From: an uncultured Sphingopyxis sp.
Lineage (GTDB): Bacteria > Pseudomonadota > Alphaproteobacteria > Sphingomonadales > Sphingomonadaceae
Assembly (NCBI GenBank): GCA_936933955.1
Contig: CAKZIN010000009.1
Location: forward strand, 1 to 21,922
Direction: 5' to 3'
DNA length: 21,922 nucleotides
In this document: one piece after another, positions 7,603-13,653 of the stretch
Layout: each line of letters begins with the position of its first letter
Position numbering within the stretch: position 1 is the first letter of the stretch
The notes under the pieces: generated by a model
What the model was told of the DNA's origin: nothing
The model's database searches: none
The model's input: only the letters and a program-made list of their open reading frames with translations
Program-made: the position numbers and the translations under genes

Positions 7603-9135
7603 TCAGCCGTTCAGCCAGTCGTCGCGGCGCTGCTTGCGCGCCGTGGGCGTCGGCTTTGTTGGCGGCGTGTCGACCGCGTTCTCCAGTGGCTCGACGTCGT
7701 TCGCGACCTTGTACGACCGCTGCCGATCGGCACGCTCACGGCGACGGGCGTCATCCACGTTGGTCCTGCCGCCCTGCGACTTCGCGGCCGTCAGAGGCCT
7801 GGGCCGCTCACGCCGCGCCGCATCCTGGATGGTGGTCATGGCGCCGGTCGCCTTCTTCATCGCGCTATGGCGGGCGGCGCGACGGTTGACGGATTCGACA
7901 TAGTCGTCGCGCTTTATCGCGGCCCAGTCCTCGAAGGAGATCCCGGCATAGGCGCTCGACTTGTCCGTCAGCTCCAGGACGACATGCTTCGTCGAGTCCC
8001 TGGGGTCGTGCAGGAAGATCCTGCTCGTCCAGAGCGGATCGTAGGACACGTCGACCTTGGACACGCCGTCCTGCCGCGCCCGGTCGAAGAACTTCATGTG
8101 TGCGGTGCTCTTCGGCATGTAGAAGAGCCCGCGGAACTGATAGCCGAACTTCTCGACGTTGGCCTTGCCGACGGGGAGCATGGCGAACTCGATCTGCGGG
8201 ACGGATACGCGGCGCAGCTCGTCCATGCCCCGCTCGGGGCTCCAGTTCCACAGCTCGGAGGGGACGGAGCGGACCCGCTCCGCGACCATCTCGCGCGTGC
8301 GCGGGTAGCTCTCCAGCTTGTTCGCGTTGTTCAGGAACAGCGCGACGTGGATGACGCACGCGGTCACCTCCGAGAGGTTGAGGATCGCGTCGCGGTTGTA
8401 GTCGCGGTCGCCGCGCTCGCGCACCTTCTTCTCGACCATCCCGTCCAGCTGCGTCCTCAGCAGCTGGTGTAACTGATCGAACTTCTTCTCGGTCGAGCCC
8501 TTCTGATCGCCGCGATAGGGCGAGGCGACCTCGACCGTCACCGTCGACTTCTCGACGAAGCCGGTCGCGTCGTAACCCTCGAACTCGCCGCGATCAGCCA
8601 GGAAGCGGGCGGGCATCACGCCCTCGACCGGCCACTCATCCGGCGTGATGACGACGCCGTATTGCCGGCAGAACTCCACCTTGCCCTGGACGACGTTCCT
8701 GACCGCGAGGCCGGCCGCCAGCCAGGAGGCGTTCTCGAAGCCGACATAGATCCCGCAGATCATCTTCGAGAGCACGTCGGTGACCTGGTAGAAGGTCGGC
8801 CGCTTGACCGGCACCGTGCGGTCGAGCTCGGACACGCACTTGATGTCGAGCGGCGTAGAATCGATCTCGAACCGGCTGCCGACGCCCATGAGGCCGGCGA
8901 CGGCCGTGCCGACGATACCGCGCGTGTCCTTGTCGTATTTCGACCCGCCCTCGCGCCGGCGCCGGATGCCGAGCAGGTCGTCGCGCCGGTCATACCAGTA
9001 GCGGAACTGACGGAACGTGGGATAGCCGGTCTCCGCCCACTCGGCCTTGGGCGGGTGCTCCACCTTGCCGGTGACGGGGTCGACGACGGTGTCGAGGAAG
9101 AAGTCGCCGCACATCATGTCATAGATGGCCGTCAC
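7603..9135 (-). CDS. tnsB: TnsB/TniA-type DDE transposase lacking the N-terminal DNA-binding region
   Basis: The product is 510 residues from the GTG at 9135. The catalytic triad is D92 (RFEIDSTPLDI), D181 (PARFLADRGEFEG) and E216 (KGSTEKKFD), with 89 and 35 residues between them, the spacing of Tn7 TnsB. A pre-catalytic YPTFRQFRYWY segment (39-48) and a Mu-type C-terminal barrel plus basic tail follow. In Tn7 TnsB the first Asp is at 273 and in related transposases near 200, so roughly 110-180 residues of end-binding helix-turn-helix domains are missing. The frame remains open upstream, but that part is the shadow of the umuD-like gene. GTG is chosen because it overlaps the umuD-like stop as GTGA. 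Whether the short form is active alone is unknown. Confidence 0.87.
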   Translation of the reverse strand: MTAIYDMMCGDFFLDTVVDPVTGKVEHPPKAEWAETGYPTFRQFRYWYDRRDDLLGIRRRREGGSKYDKDTRGIVGTAVAGLMGVGSRFEIDSTPLDIKCVSELDRTVPVKRPTFYQVTDVLSKMICGIYVGFENASWLAAGLAVRNVVQGKVEFCRQYGVVITPDEWPVEGVMPARFLADRGEFEGYDATGFVEKSTVTVEVASPYRGDQKGSTEKKFDQLHQLLRTQLDGMVEKKVRERGDRDYNRDAILNLSEVTACVIHVALFLNNANKLESYPRTREMVAERVRSVPSELWNWSPERGMDELRRVSVPQIEFAMLPVGKANVEKFGYQFRGLFYMPKSTAHMKFFDRARQDGVSKVDVSYDPLWTSRIFLHDPRDSTKHVVLELTDKSSAYAGISFEDWAAIKRDDYVESVNRRAARHSAMKKATGAMTTIQDAARRERPRPLTAAKSQGGRTNVDDARRRERADRQRSYKVANDVEPLENAVDTPPTKPTPTARKQRRDDWLNG

Positions 9136-9566
9136 GCGCGATACCGCCGGGCCAGTGCCACCACGACGCCCCAGACCTCGACGTGCTCGTCGACGACGAT
9201 GGCCGGGTAGCCCTCCGCCTCGGGCACCAGCCACATGCGGTCGCCGCGGCGGCGCAGCCGCTTCATCGTCCGCTCGCCGTGGACGAGGGCGACCACGATG
9301 TCCCCCGGGCGGGCCTCCACGGCCCGGCTGACCACCACCAGGTCGCCGTCGGACACGCCCGCGCCCGTCATGGAATGACCCGACACCCGCATCACGTAGC
9401 TCGCAGCCGGATGGTCGATCAGCCAAGCCGCGAGGTCGATCGGCTCCTCCATGTCGTCCTGCGCGGGCGACGGGAAGCCGGCCGGCGTGTCGCACACGAG
9501 CAGTCTCGCCTCACTCGGAACGAGGTCGAAGGGCACGTCCACGAGGTGAAGAGCGAGCATGGGCAT
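9132..9566 (-). CDS. umuD: UmuD-like S24 family self-cleaving protein heading the transposition operon
   Basis: This 144-residue protein is aligned along its length to UmuD with a constant 5-residue offset from E. coli. The cleavage segment AGFPSPA puts the scissile bond at A29-G30, the catalytic Ser is S65 (SGHSMTGAGVSDGD), and the Lys is K102 (GERTMKRL). It has no DNA-binding domain, so it is a UmuD-type rather than a LexA-type protein. UmuD normally precedes umuC, and UmuD' with UmuC forms Pol V. Here no umuC is present, and the stop overlaps the tnsB GTG instead (GTGA). A predicted SOS promoter lies 27-64 bases upstream. The ATG at 9566 is the first in frame; ATG at 9560 is an alternative. 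It could be damage-inducible cargo or a functional part of transposition control. Confidence 0.88.
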   Translation of the reverse strand: MPMLALHLVDVPFDLVPSEARLLVCDTPAGFPSPAQDDMEEPIDLAAWLIDHPAASYVMRVSGHSMTGAGVSDGDLVVVSRAVEARPGDIVVALVHGERTMKRLRRRGDRMWLVPEAEGYPAIVVDEHVEVWGVVVALARRYRA

Positions 9567-9592
9567 CCCGAGCGGTTGGCGATCCGACCGGG

Positions 9593-9621
9593 GTTATAGG
9601 TCGGCGCACCGCGTCGAACAA
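9593..9621 (-). promoter_or_regulatory. predicted sigma70 promoter of the umuD-tnsBCD-tniQ operon
   Basis: Read leftward, -35 TTGTTC (9616-9621), a 17-base spacer, and -10 TATAAC (9593-9598) lie 27 bases upstream of the UmuD-like ATG. The -10 matches consensus at five of six positions. The -35 shares its bases with the LexA box. Confidence 0.7.
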
Positions 9622-9630
9622 AGCGGGAAC
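9616..9630 (-). promoter_or_regulatory. LexA (SOS) operator, alphaproteobacterial type GTTC-N7-GTTC
   Basis: The leftward strand reads GTTC CCGCTTT GTTC, a perfect match to the direct-repeat SOS box known from Rhodobacter, Caulobacter and Rhizobium LexA. The distal GTTC lies inside the -35 hexamer, so bound LexA would block RNA polymerase. The motif has 8 fixed bases, so one chance match per 22 kb would not be surprising; the exact overlap with a good promoter in front of a umuD gene is what makes it credible. Confidence 0.8.
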
Positions 9631-9888
9631 TTTCAATCTCGGCAAGCCTGGGGCGGCGGACAGCGAGAGCCTTGACGGAACGCAGCGGCCAGCGCCTGCC
9701 GCGCGTCGCCGATGCACATCAAGATCGAGACGGCCGGCGAGCGCGTGGCAAGGGCGCGGTCGCAGATGTGCCCTGAAGCATCGCCCGCGCGCCCGCTTGC
9801 AAGCAACGGCCAGAGGGAGATCGACCCCCAGGCCTGCGAAGAGGGTGACCGAGAGGAAAAGGTCGCTCGAACGCGACAGGAGATCACG
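9631..9888. other. divergent intergenic region between umuD-like gene and unknown gene
   Basis: No supported gene. Weak TTGACG (9673) and TTGCAA (9800) hexamers on the plus strand lack good -10 partners. A purine-rich Shine-Dalgarno stretch (CAGGAG at 9877-9882) serves the gene at 9889. The stretch is GC-rich and could hide a longer 5' leader. No inverted copy of the element ends is present. Confidence 0.4.
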
Positions 9889-10362
9889 ATGGGCAACACG
9901 AACAGCACGGCGTCCTGGATCGGCAAGGCCGACTACGAGGTCATGCAGGTCCGCGGCTGGAACGGCCGCGAGGCGAACGCCTGCGCGCGCGACCTCGCCG
10001 CCGGCCTGCTCGACTACGGCATCGACCTCGCCCGCATCGACCCGCGTGGCTGGGTCCGCCAGCACTTCGGCGTCCAGCAGCCCGCGGCGACCGTTGCGCC
10101 GATCAAGCCGATGGTCGGCGCGGACGTCGTCCCCTCCCGGCTCTCCGTCAGCCACGACGAGGACGGGATCGAGCTGCACATCGACGCCAACGGCCTCTAC
10201 GGCGACCGCTGCGTCTCGTGGGACTTCGCCAACGCCATCGTCGAGGCCTGGCACGGCGCCGACTGGGACAACGGACGCGGCTACTCGGTCGAGGCCGTCG
10301 ACGGCGGCGCCGTGGTGACCATGAAGGCCACCGCCGCCCGCCACGGCGTCACCTTCGCCTGA
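9889..10362 (+). CDS. hypothetical protein carried by element 1
   Basis: This is a 157-residue soluble, acidic protein with no recognised family. Residues 1-55 (from WIGKADYEVMQVRGW to VRQHFGV) look helical; a Pro/Ala linker follows, then an alternating beta-rich part (SRLSVSHDEDGIELHID, VSWDFANAIVEAW, SVEAVDGGAVVTMKA). No membrane segment or signal peptide is seen. The ATG at 9889 has CAGGAG 7 bases upstream; the longer frame starting at 9712 lacks a good ribosome site and has an unlikely N-terminus. It is divergent from the transposition operon and precedes the toxin-antitoxin pair, so it is cargo or an accessory factor. Confidence 0.6.
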   Translation: MGNTNSTASWIGKADYEVMQVRGWNGREANACARDLAAGLLDYGIDLARIDPRGWVRQHFGVQQPAATVAPIKPMVGADVVPSRLSVSHDEDGIELHIDANGLYGDRCVSWDFANAIVEAWHGADWDNGRGYSVEAVDGGAVVTMKATAARHGVTFA

Positions 10363-10520
10363 CGCGCGACAAGATCGTCGCGTTCGGCAACGCCTGCCTC
10401 CAGGCGGGCAGGACCGACAGCCACCTGGACGTGGCGACGGTCGACGGCCGCTGGGGCGACGAGCCGACCAGCCCCGTCGTGCGCGCGCGGATCGCGGAGC
10501 GGCTGAAGCGCGCCGCCTGA
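10359..10520 (+). CDS. small ORF or frameshifted C-terminal extension (53 aa), unknown
   Basis: A frame open through 10518 encodes a protein-like stretch (residues DKIVAFGNACLQAG, then VDGRWGDEPTSP and RARIAERLKRAA) with no ATG or GTG near its start. The only overlap start is CTG at 10359, sharing bases with the TGA of the 157-residue gene (CTGA). Either it starts at CTG with coupling, or it is a C-terminal extension made by a -1 frameshift or broken by a mutation. Composition resembles coding sequence of the neighbours. Confidence 0.35.
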   Translation: MTRDKIVAFGNACLQAGRTDSHLDVATVDGRWGDEPTSPVVRARIAERLKRAA

Positions 10521-10524
10521 CGCC

Positions 10525-10562
10525 TTGACATGTGTCGCCCAGAGGACGACATGTGTCGCACA
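10525..10562 (+). promoter_or_regulatory. probable promoter and operator of the Xre-RES pair
   Basis: TTGACA at 10525-10530 is a perfect -35. Overlapping it, the 12-base GACATGTGTCGC occurs at 10527-10538 and again at 10548-10559, 21 bases apart (two helical turns), each with a near-palindromic ACATGT core. Paired repeats over a promoter fit autoregulation by the antitoxin. The -10 is unclear (ACATGT region) because it would coincide with the second repeat. Confidence 0.6.
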
Positions 10563-10581
10563 GCAAGGATGTGAGGTGACC

Positions 10582-11058
10582 ATGGCACAGGCAGCAGCCG
10601 CAACGGCGGACCCCGGCGTCGGCCGCGTCGTCGACCTGCTTGGCGGCCGCGCCACCTTCGAGCGCCCCTTCTCGACGGCGCTCGAGGCGCACGAGAGCAT
10701 CCAGCAGGGCTTCCCCAGCAGGTCGCTGGTCGTATTCGTCCAGCGCTTTCCCGCGATCGGGCGCGAGGACACGATTGACAAGGTCGTCGGCGTCAGCCTG
10801 CGCACCCTCCAGCGGCACAAGAAGCCGGGCGCGCGCGAGCGGCTCAGCCGCGAGCAGAGCGGCAAGCTCTACAAGGCCGCCGAGATCGTCGCCAAGGCCG
10901 TCGACGTGCTCGGCACGCCGGAGGCCGCCGAGCGCTTCCTTGAGGGGCCGGCCATGGCGCTCGACGGCAAGCGACCCATCGACCTGCTCTCGACGCCCGC
11001 CGGCGCCGAGCTCGTGGAGAAGCACCTCGGCCGGCTCGACTACGGCGTCTACACGTGA
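10582..11058 (+). CDS. Xre/MbcA/ParS-type antitoxin of a RES toxin
   Basis: This is a 158-residue protein of the DUF2384-containing antitoxin family. A helix-turn-helix-like part (DTIDKVVGVSLRTLQRHKK) precedes LSREQSGKLYKAAEIVAKAVDVLG and the toxin-binding C-terminus (PIDLLSTPAGAELVEKHLGRLDYGVY). Antitoxins of this family bind their RES partner and repress their own promoter. The ATG at 10582 with GAGGTGACC just upstream is preferred over a TTG at 10525 that would lie in the operator. Its TGA overlaps the toxin GTG start by 4 bp. Confidence 0.87.
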   Translation: MAQAAAATADPGVGRVVDLLGGRATFERPFSTALEAHESIQQGFPSRSLVVFVQRFPAIGREDTIDKVVGVSLRTLQRHKKPGARERLSREQSGKLYKAAEIVAKAVDVLGTPEAAERFLEGPAMALDGKRPIDLLSTPAGAELVEKHLGRLDYGVYT

Positions 11059-11567
11059 CCCCGCTCCCGGCCGCGCTCGGCGGGACCGAGCTGGTCGGCT
11101 GGCGGCTGGACCGCGCGAAGCACGCGCCCACCTGGGACAGCGGCGAGGGCGCGTTCCTGTTCGGCGGCCGCTGGAACAGCGCGGGCGTGCGCGCGGTCTA
11201 CTGCTCGCTCGACCCCGCGACCACGATCCTTGAGGTCGCGGTCCACAAGGGCTTCCACGTCCTCGACACCGACCCGCACGTCGTGACGCGGTTCCGCGTC
11301 GACGGGGCGAGCGTGCACGTGGTCGAGCCCCGGGACGTGCCGAACCCGAACTGGCTCCGTCCCGGCGTCCCGGGCGCGGGCCAGCAGGGGTTCGGTGACG
11401 ACCTCCTCGCCGCGCACCCATTCGTGCTCATCCCCAGCGCGGTGTCCTCCTTCAGCTGGAACCTGCTGTTCGTCGCGACCAGCGCGGCCGGCCGCTACCA
11501 CCTGATCGAGCAGCACCCCTTCGCGCTCGACACGCGGCTGAACCCGCCCGCCAAGCCGAAGGCCTGA
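11055..11567 (+). CDS. RES-domain toxin
   Basis: This 170-residue RES family protein shows GRWNSAGVRAVYCS (R39, Y49) and ATTILEVAVH (E60), residues matching the conserved Arg, Tyr and Glu, plus the family IPSAV motif late in the chain. RES toxins characterised elsewhere (for example MbcT and the Pseudomonas Res toxin) deplete NAD+. The GTG start overlaps the antitoxin stop (GTGA), giving coupled expression. The stop at 11565-11567 is only 2 bases from the inner end-repeat of element 1, so the toxin is packed against the transposon end. It may stabilise the element in the host. Confidence 0.87.
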   Translation: MTPLPAALGGTELVGWRLDRAKHAPTWDSGEGAFLFGGRWNSAGVRAVYCSLDPATTILEVAVHKGFHVLDTDPHVVTRFRVDGASVHVVEPRDVPNPNWLRPGVPGAGQQGFGDDLLAAHPFVLIPSAVSSFSWNLLFVATSAAGRYHLIEQHPFALDTRLNPPAKPKA

Positions 11568-11569
11568 CG

Positions 11570-11647
11570 CCGGAGATCTTTCCGCCGCCCTTTGTCACAG
11601 GCCGGAGGTTTCTAATGTCCGACGCAGATCTTTTTTGAATCGCTACA
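11570..11647. repeat. right end of element 1 with three putative TnsB-binding repeats
   Basis: Read leftward from 11647, the terminus is TGTAGCGATTC followed by AAAGATCT, matching the left end at 19 of the outer 25 bases. Related repeats follow at 11602-11619 (minus strand GACATTAGAAACCTCCGG) and 11570-11586 (minus strand GGCGGAAAGATCTCCGG). All three share an orientation opposite to the left-end array, as expected for a TnsB-bound end. Confidence 0.7.
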
Positions 11648-11652
11648 ATAGT
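11648..11652. repeat. target-site duplication, right copy (ATAGT)
   Basis: An exact copy of 3213-3217, directly between the ACA end of element 1 and the TGT end of element 2. Confidence 0.85.
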
Positions 11653-11862
11653 TGTTCAAGGACATTGAAAATCTGACAGATGGAGCCGCTTCACAAGGTG
11701 GCAGCCAGGAAAACGGCTTCCGGCGCGAATGACCAATTAATTGACACTTCGCGTCCGAAAGGATCGGATCAGGGTCTTACGACCGGTGCAATCATTATCT
11801 GACAGCGCCGCGTGCGTTCGAGTGCCCGGATTCATATTGTCGCCTGTGCGCGCTTCAGCTTT
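11653..11862. repeat. left-end noncoding region of element 2
   Basis: This 210-base AT-richer stretch holds repeat-like sites: GACATTGAAAATCTGACAG at 11662 and a weaker copy with TTATCTGACAG at 11795, plus CCAATTAATTG near 11733. The ATCTGACAG core occurs twice in the same orientation. Position relative to tniQ equals that of the element 1 left end. Confidence 0.5.
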
Positions 11863-13227
11863 TTACCCAGCGGTGGAGCCGGATGTTTTACCTCGCCCTG
11901 AACCTTCGTAGTACCGCTTCCATTCAGACCTGACCAGGTCCCGGTCGATGAAGAGCCGCCGGCCGAGCAGCTTGCTGAGGCTGATGACCTCGCCGCGGCG
12001 GTCAGCTTCCTCGAACATCCAGCGGAGCTTGCGCGGCGTGAACGTCGCGTGTGTCTCGGCTTCCTCAATCAGCGCGGCGCGTGTGCGTGGGAGCGAATAA
12101 GTCTTGAGCATCGATTGCAGCCCAGGAACACCTCGCGTCAGCATGCCCTGTGTAACCCTTGTCGGCGGAGTCTTGCGCCTTAGCCGCTCCCCTACGGCGC
12201 GTATCTCTTCAACGATCTTGTCGTCGTCTCTAAGCGCGCGGGCTTGGGGTTTCATCTCCGGCCTTGGAGGCTTGGCCGTGGATTTATGGGCAAGCCTTCT
12301 GGCAGCGTCCGCCCCGGAGCCGTCCTCGCGCGCCTCGAGGAAGGTGGTCACCAGCGCGCGGCAGACCGGCTGGTGCTTGAACATCAGGCCCGAGAAGAGA
12401 CCGTAGATCCAGTGGAGGCCCTTGCGGCCCTCAAATGACTGCAGCCGCGGCCAGAGGGATAGGACCTCACCGAAGTGGTGGTCGAATTCAGCGATCAAGC
12501 CGACCATGTCGACATTCTTGCCGACGATAAAGCCCTTGCGTCGGGCAAGTGCCTTGAAGTCGGTCTCCGGCGACCAGCCGTCTCGATGGTCCTGGCTGCC
12601 GAGCATCGAGTGACCGTAGGTGGTGATGTCGCGGTATCGCATCATCGCCTCGCCGCTGAATGGGAAGGCGATCGCCTGGGCGTCGCTCCTGTGATCGGAG
12701 GCGGGCCTGTAGGTCATGTCGCGACCCCAGGTGACGTCGACATCGCTGGCGAGCAGGATTCCGCCATGTTCGAGGCAGATGAGACTGGTGACAAGCTGAT
12801 GCCTACGAAACCAGATCGGTGTTCCGTAGAGCCGCCGGCTCACGTCGTCGCAATCGGGGCAGTAGCGCAGGCGGTCAGGCCAGGGCAGGACCGCACGCGT
12901 GCCCTTCAACATCCGCTGGATATTCTCCCCCGCAACCATCCTCCTTGCCAGTTCGTCATACTGCCCTCGCTCCCGAAGGGCCGTGTGGAAAGGCAGCAGG
13001 GTGTGATCCCTGACTATATCGGTGACCGTGAGCGGAAGATCCGGACCGACCGTATCGGCGAGGCGCCCGATCTGCAGCGGCAGGTCGTAGGAAAACTTGA
13101 TCGACTTCGTGCCGAATAGATTCTCGTTCACGCGCCCCGTTCGGAGGCGACCCCAGCGCCCGTATCTAGCAACGACCGAATAGAGCAGCTCGTCGGGGTG
13201 GAACTGTGGGAGGAAGGCCAGTGGCAA
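11863..13227 (-). CDS. tniQ: TniQ/TnsD family protein of element 2
   Basis: This 454-residue protein shows the TniQ opening (FHPDELLYSVVARYGRWG), DHTLLPFHTA, and a zinc site at C123, C126, C151 and H154 (RYCPDC ... HQLVTSLICLEHGG). After residue 330 a basic region with a helix-turn-helix-like C-terminus follows (KLRWMFEEADRRGEVISLSKLLGRRLFIDRDLVRSEWKRYY). It is clearly diverged from both TniQ proteins of element 1, and its GC content is lower. The TTG at 13227 is the only start after an in-frame stop that keeps the conserved N-terminus. Without tnsB or tnsC nearby it is orphaned, unless the element 1 machinery can use it. Confidence 0.82.
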   Translation of the reverse strand: MPLAFLPQFHPDELLYSVVARYGRWGRLRTGRVNENLFGTKSIKFSYDLPLQIGRLADTVGPDLPLTVTDIVRDHTLLPFHTALRERGQYDELARRMVAGENIQRMLKGTRAVLPWPDRLRYCPDCDDVSRRLYGTPIWFRRHQLVTSLICLEHGGILLASDVDVTWGRDMTYRPASDHRSDAQAIAFPFSGEAMMRYRDITTYGHSMLGSQDHRDGWSPETDFKALARRKGFIVGKNVDMVGLIAEFDHHFGEVLSLWPRLQSFEGRKGLHWIYGLFSGLMFKHQPVCRALVTTFLEAREDGSGADAARRLAHKSTAKPPRPEMKPQARALRDDDKIVEEIRAVGERLRRKTPPTRVTQGMLTRGVPGLQSMLKTYSLPRTRAALIEEAETHATFTPRKLRWMFEEADRRGEVISLSKLLGRRLFIDRDLVRSEWKRYYEGSGRGKTSGSTAG

Positions 13228-13653
13228 GGCATCTCATCGCGAATCGGGGCGCACCATCCTTGACCACCGATCCTGAATTTTTCGTCCAGCCGAAATGCCG
13301 TCTGTTCCGCTACTCCTTCGACGAGCTGAATGAGCAGCTCTTCCAACCACGAAGCTGCTTTAGCACGCGATGCCCACCACGCATCGCCGCTTCACCTCGC
13401 GGAGCAGATCGGCCAGGTTCGCATCCCCGCTCACCACTCACGATGGCAGGCACGCGCTGTCGGCATGGAGCGCGGTCGATGCGCACAGAGCGTATCGATC
13501 GCGCGCGCGGCGGCGCTCGTCATCGGCTCGCCGCCGAGAAGCTATTTCATTCAAACGGGGCGGCGATGCAGCCGCGGCCTGGCGCTAAGCCGACTGCGAC
13601 GGGCGCGCTCGCGTAATCTGATCGCGCCAGCGCGCCGCGCTAGCGGCGGCTCG
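13228..13653. other. noncoding stretch between tniQ and qatD, possible coding remnants
   Basis: No intact gene is supported over 426 bases. On the minus strand a stretch around 13370-13450 reads VVSGDANLADLLREVKRRC, preceded by ADSACLPS and a stop; after an apparent frameshift it continues as WLEELLIQLVEGVAEQ near 13330. This resembles the end of a PIN- or NYN-type nuclease broken by stops and shifts, but the resemblance is weak. The region may mark where core transposition genes of element 2 were lost. Confidence 0.3.

Larger units (their letters stand above)
3218..11647. mobile_element. Tn7-like transposon (element 1), 8430 bp, complete ends
   Basis: The element starts TGTAGC at 3218 and ends GCTACA at 11647. 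Its outer 25 bases are inverted repeats with 19 identities. It is flanked by a perfect 5-bp ATAGT duplication. It encodes tniQ, tnsD/tniQ, tnsC, tnsB and a umuD-like gene leftward, and an unknown gene plus an Xre-RES toxin-antitoxin pair rightward. No TnsA-type endonuclease, resolvase or CRISPR array is present. Core gene order matches Tn7/Tn5053-type systems (DDE transposase, AAA+ ATPase, TniQ). A umuD-like gene heading the operon is not part of any standard Tn7 layout I know. Intact ends and duplication suggest fairly recent insertion. Confidence 0.88.

Noticed and set aside
9136..9495. A 120-residue N-terminal extension of TnsB by the open frame above 9135
   Set aside because: It is Arg/Gly/Pro-rich, shows no helix-turn-helix pattern, and is the shadow of the well-supported umuD-like gene in another frame.
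9132..9566. LexA-type repressor instead of UmuD
   Set aside because: No N-terminal winged helix; length, cleavage segment and catalytic residues align with UmuD at constant offset.
9712..9888. A start at 9712 for the unknown cargo gene
   Set aside because: No ribosome site and an implausible N-terminus; ATG 9889 has CAGGAG at good spacing.
3218..11647. CRISPR-associated transposon
   Set aside because: Paired TniQ proteins prompted the idea, but no CRISPR repeats, Cas genes or guide-like RNA are visible.
11653..11700. 11653 repeat as an internal duplicate of the element 1 left end
   Set aside because: It lies outside the ATAGT duplication, differs in 10 of the first 25 bases, and is followed by its own diverged tniQ.
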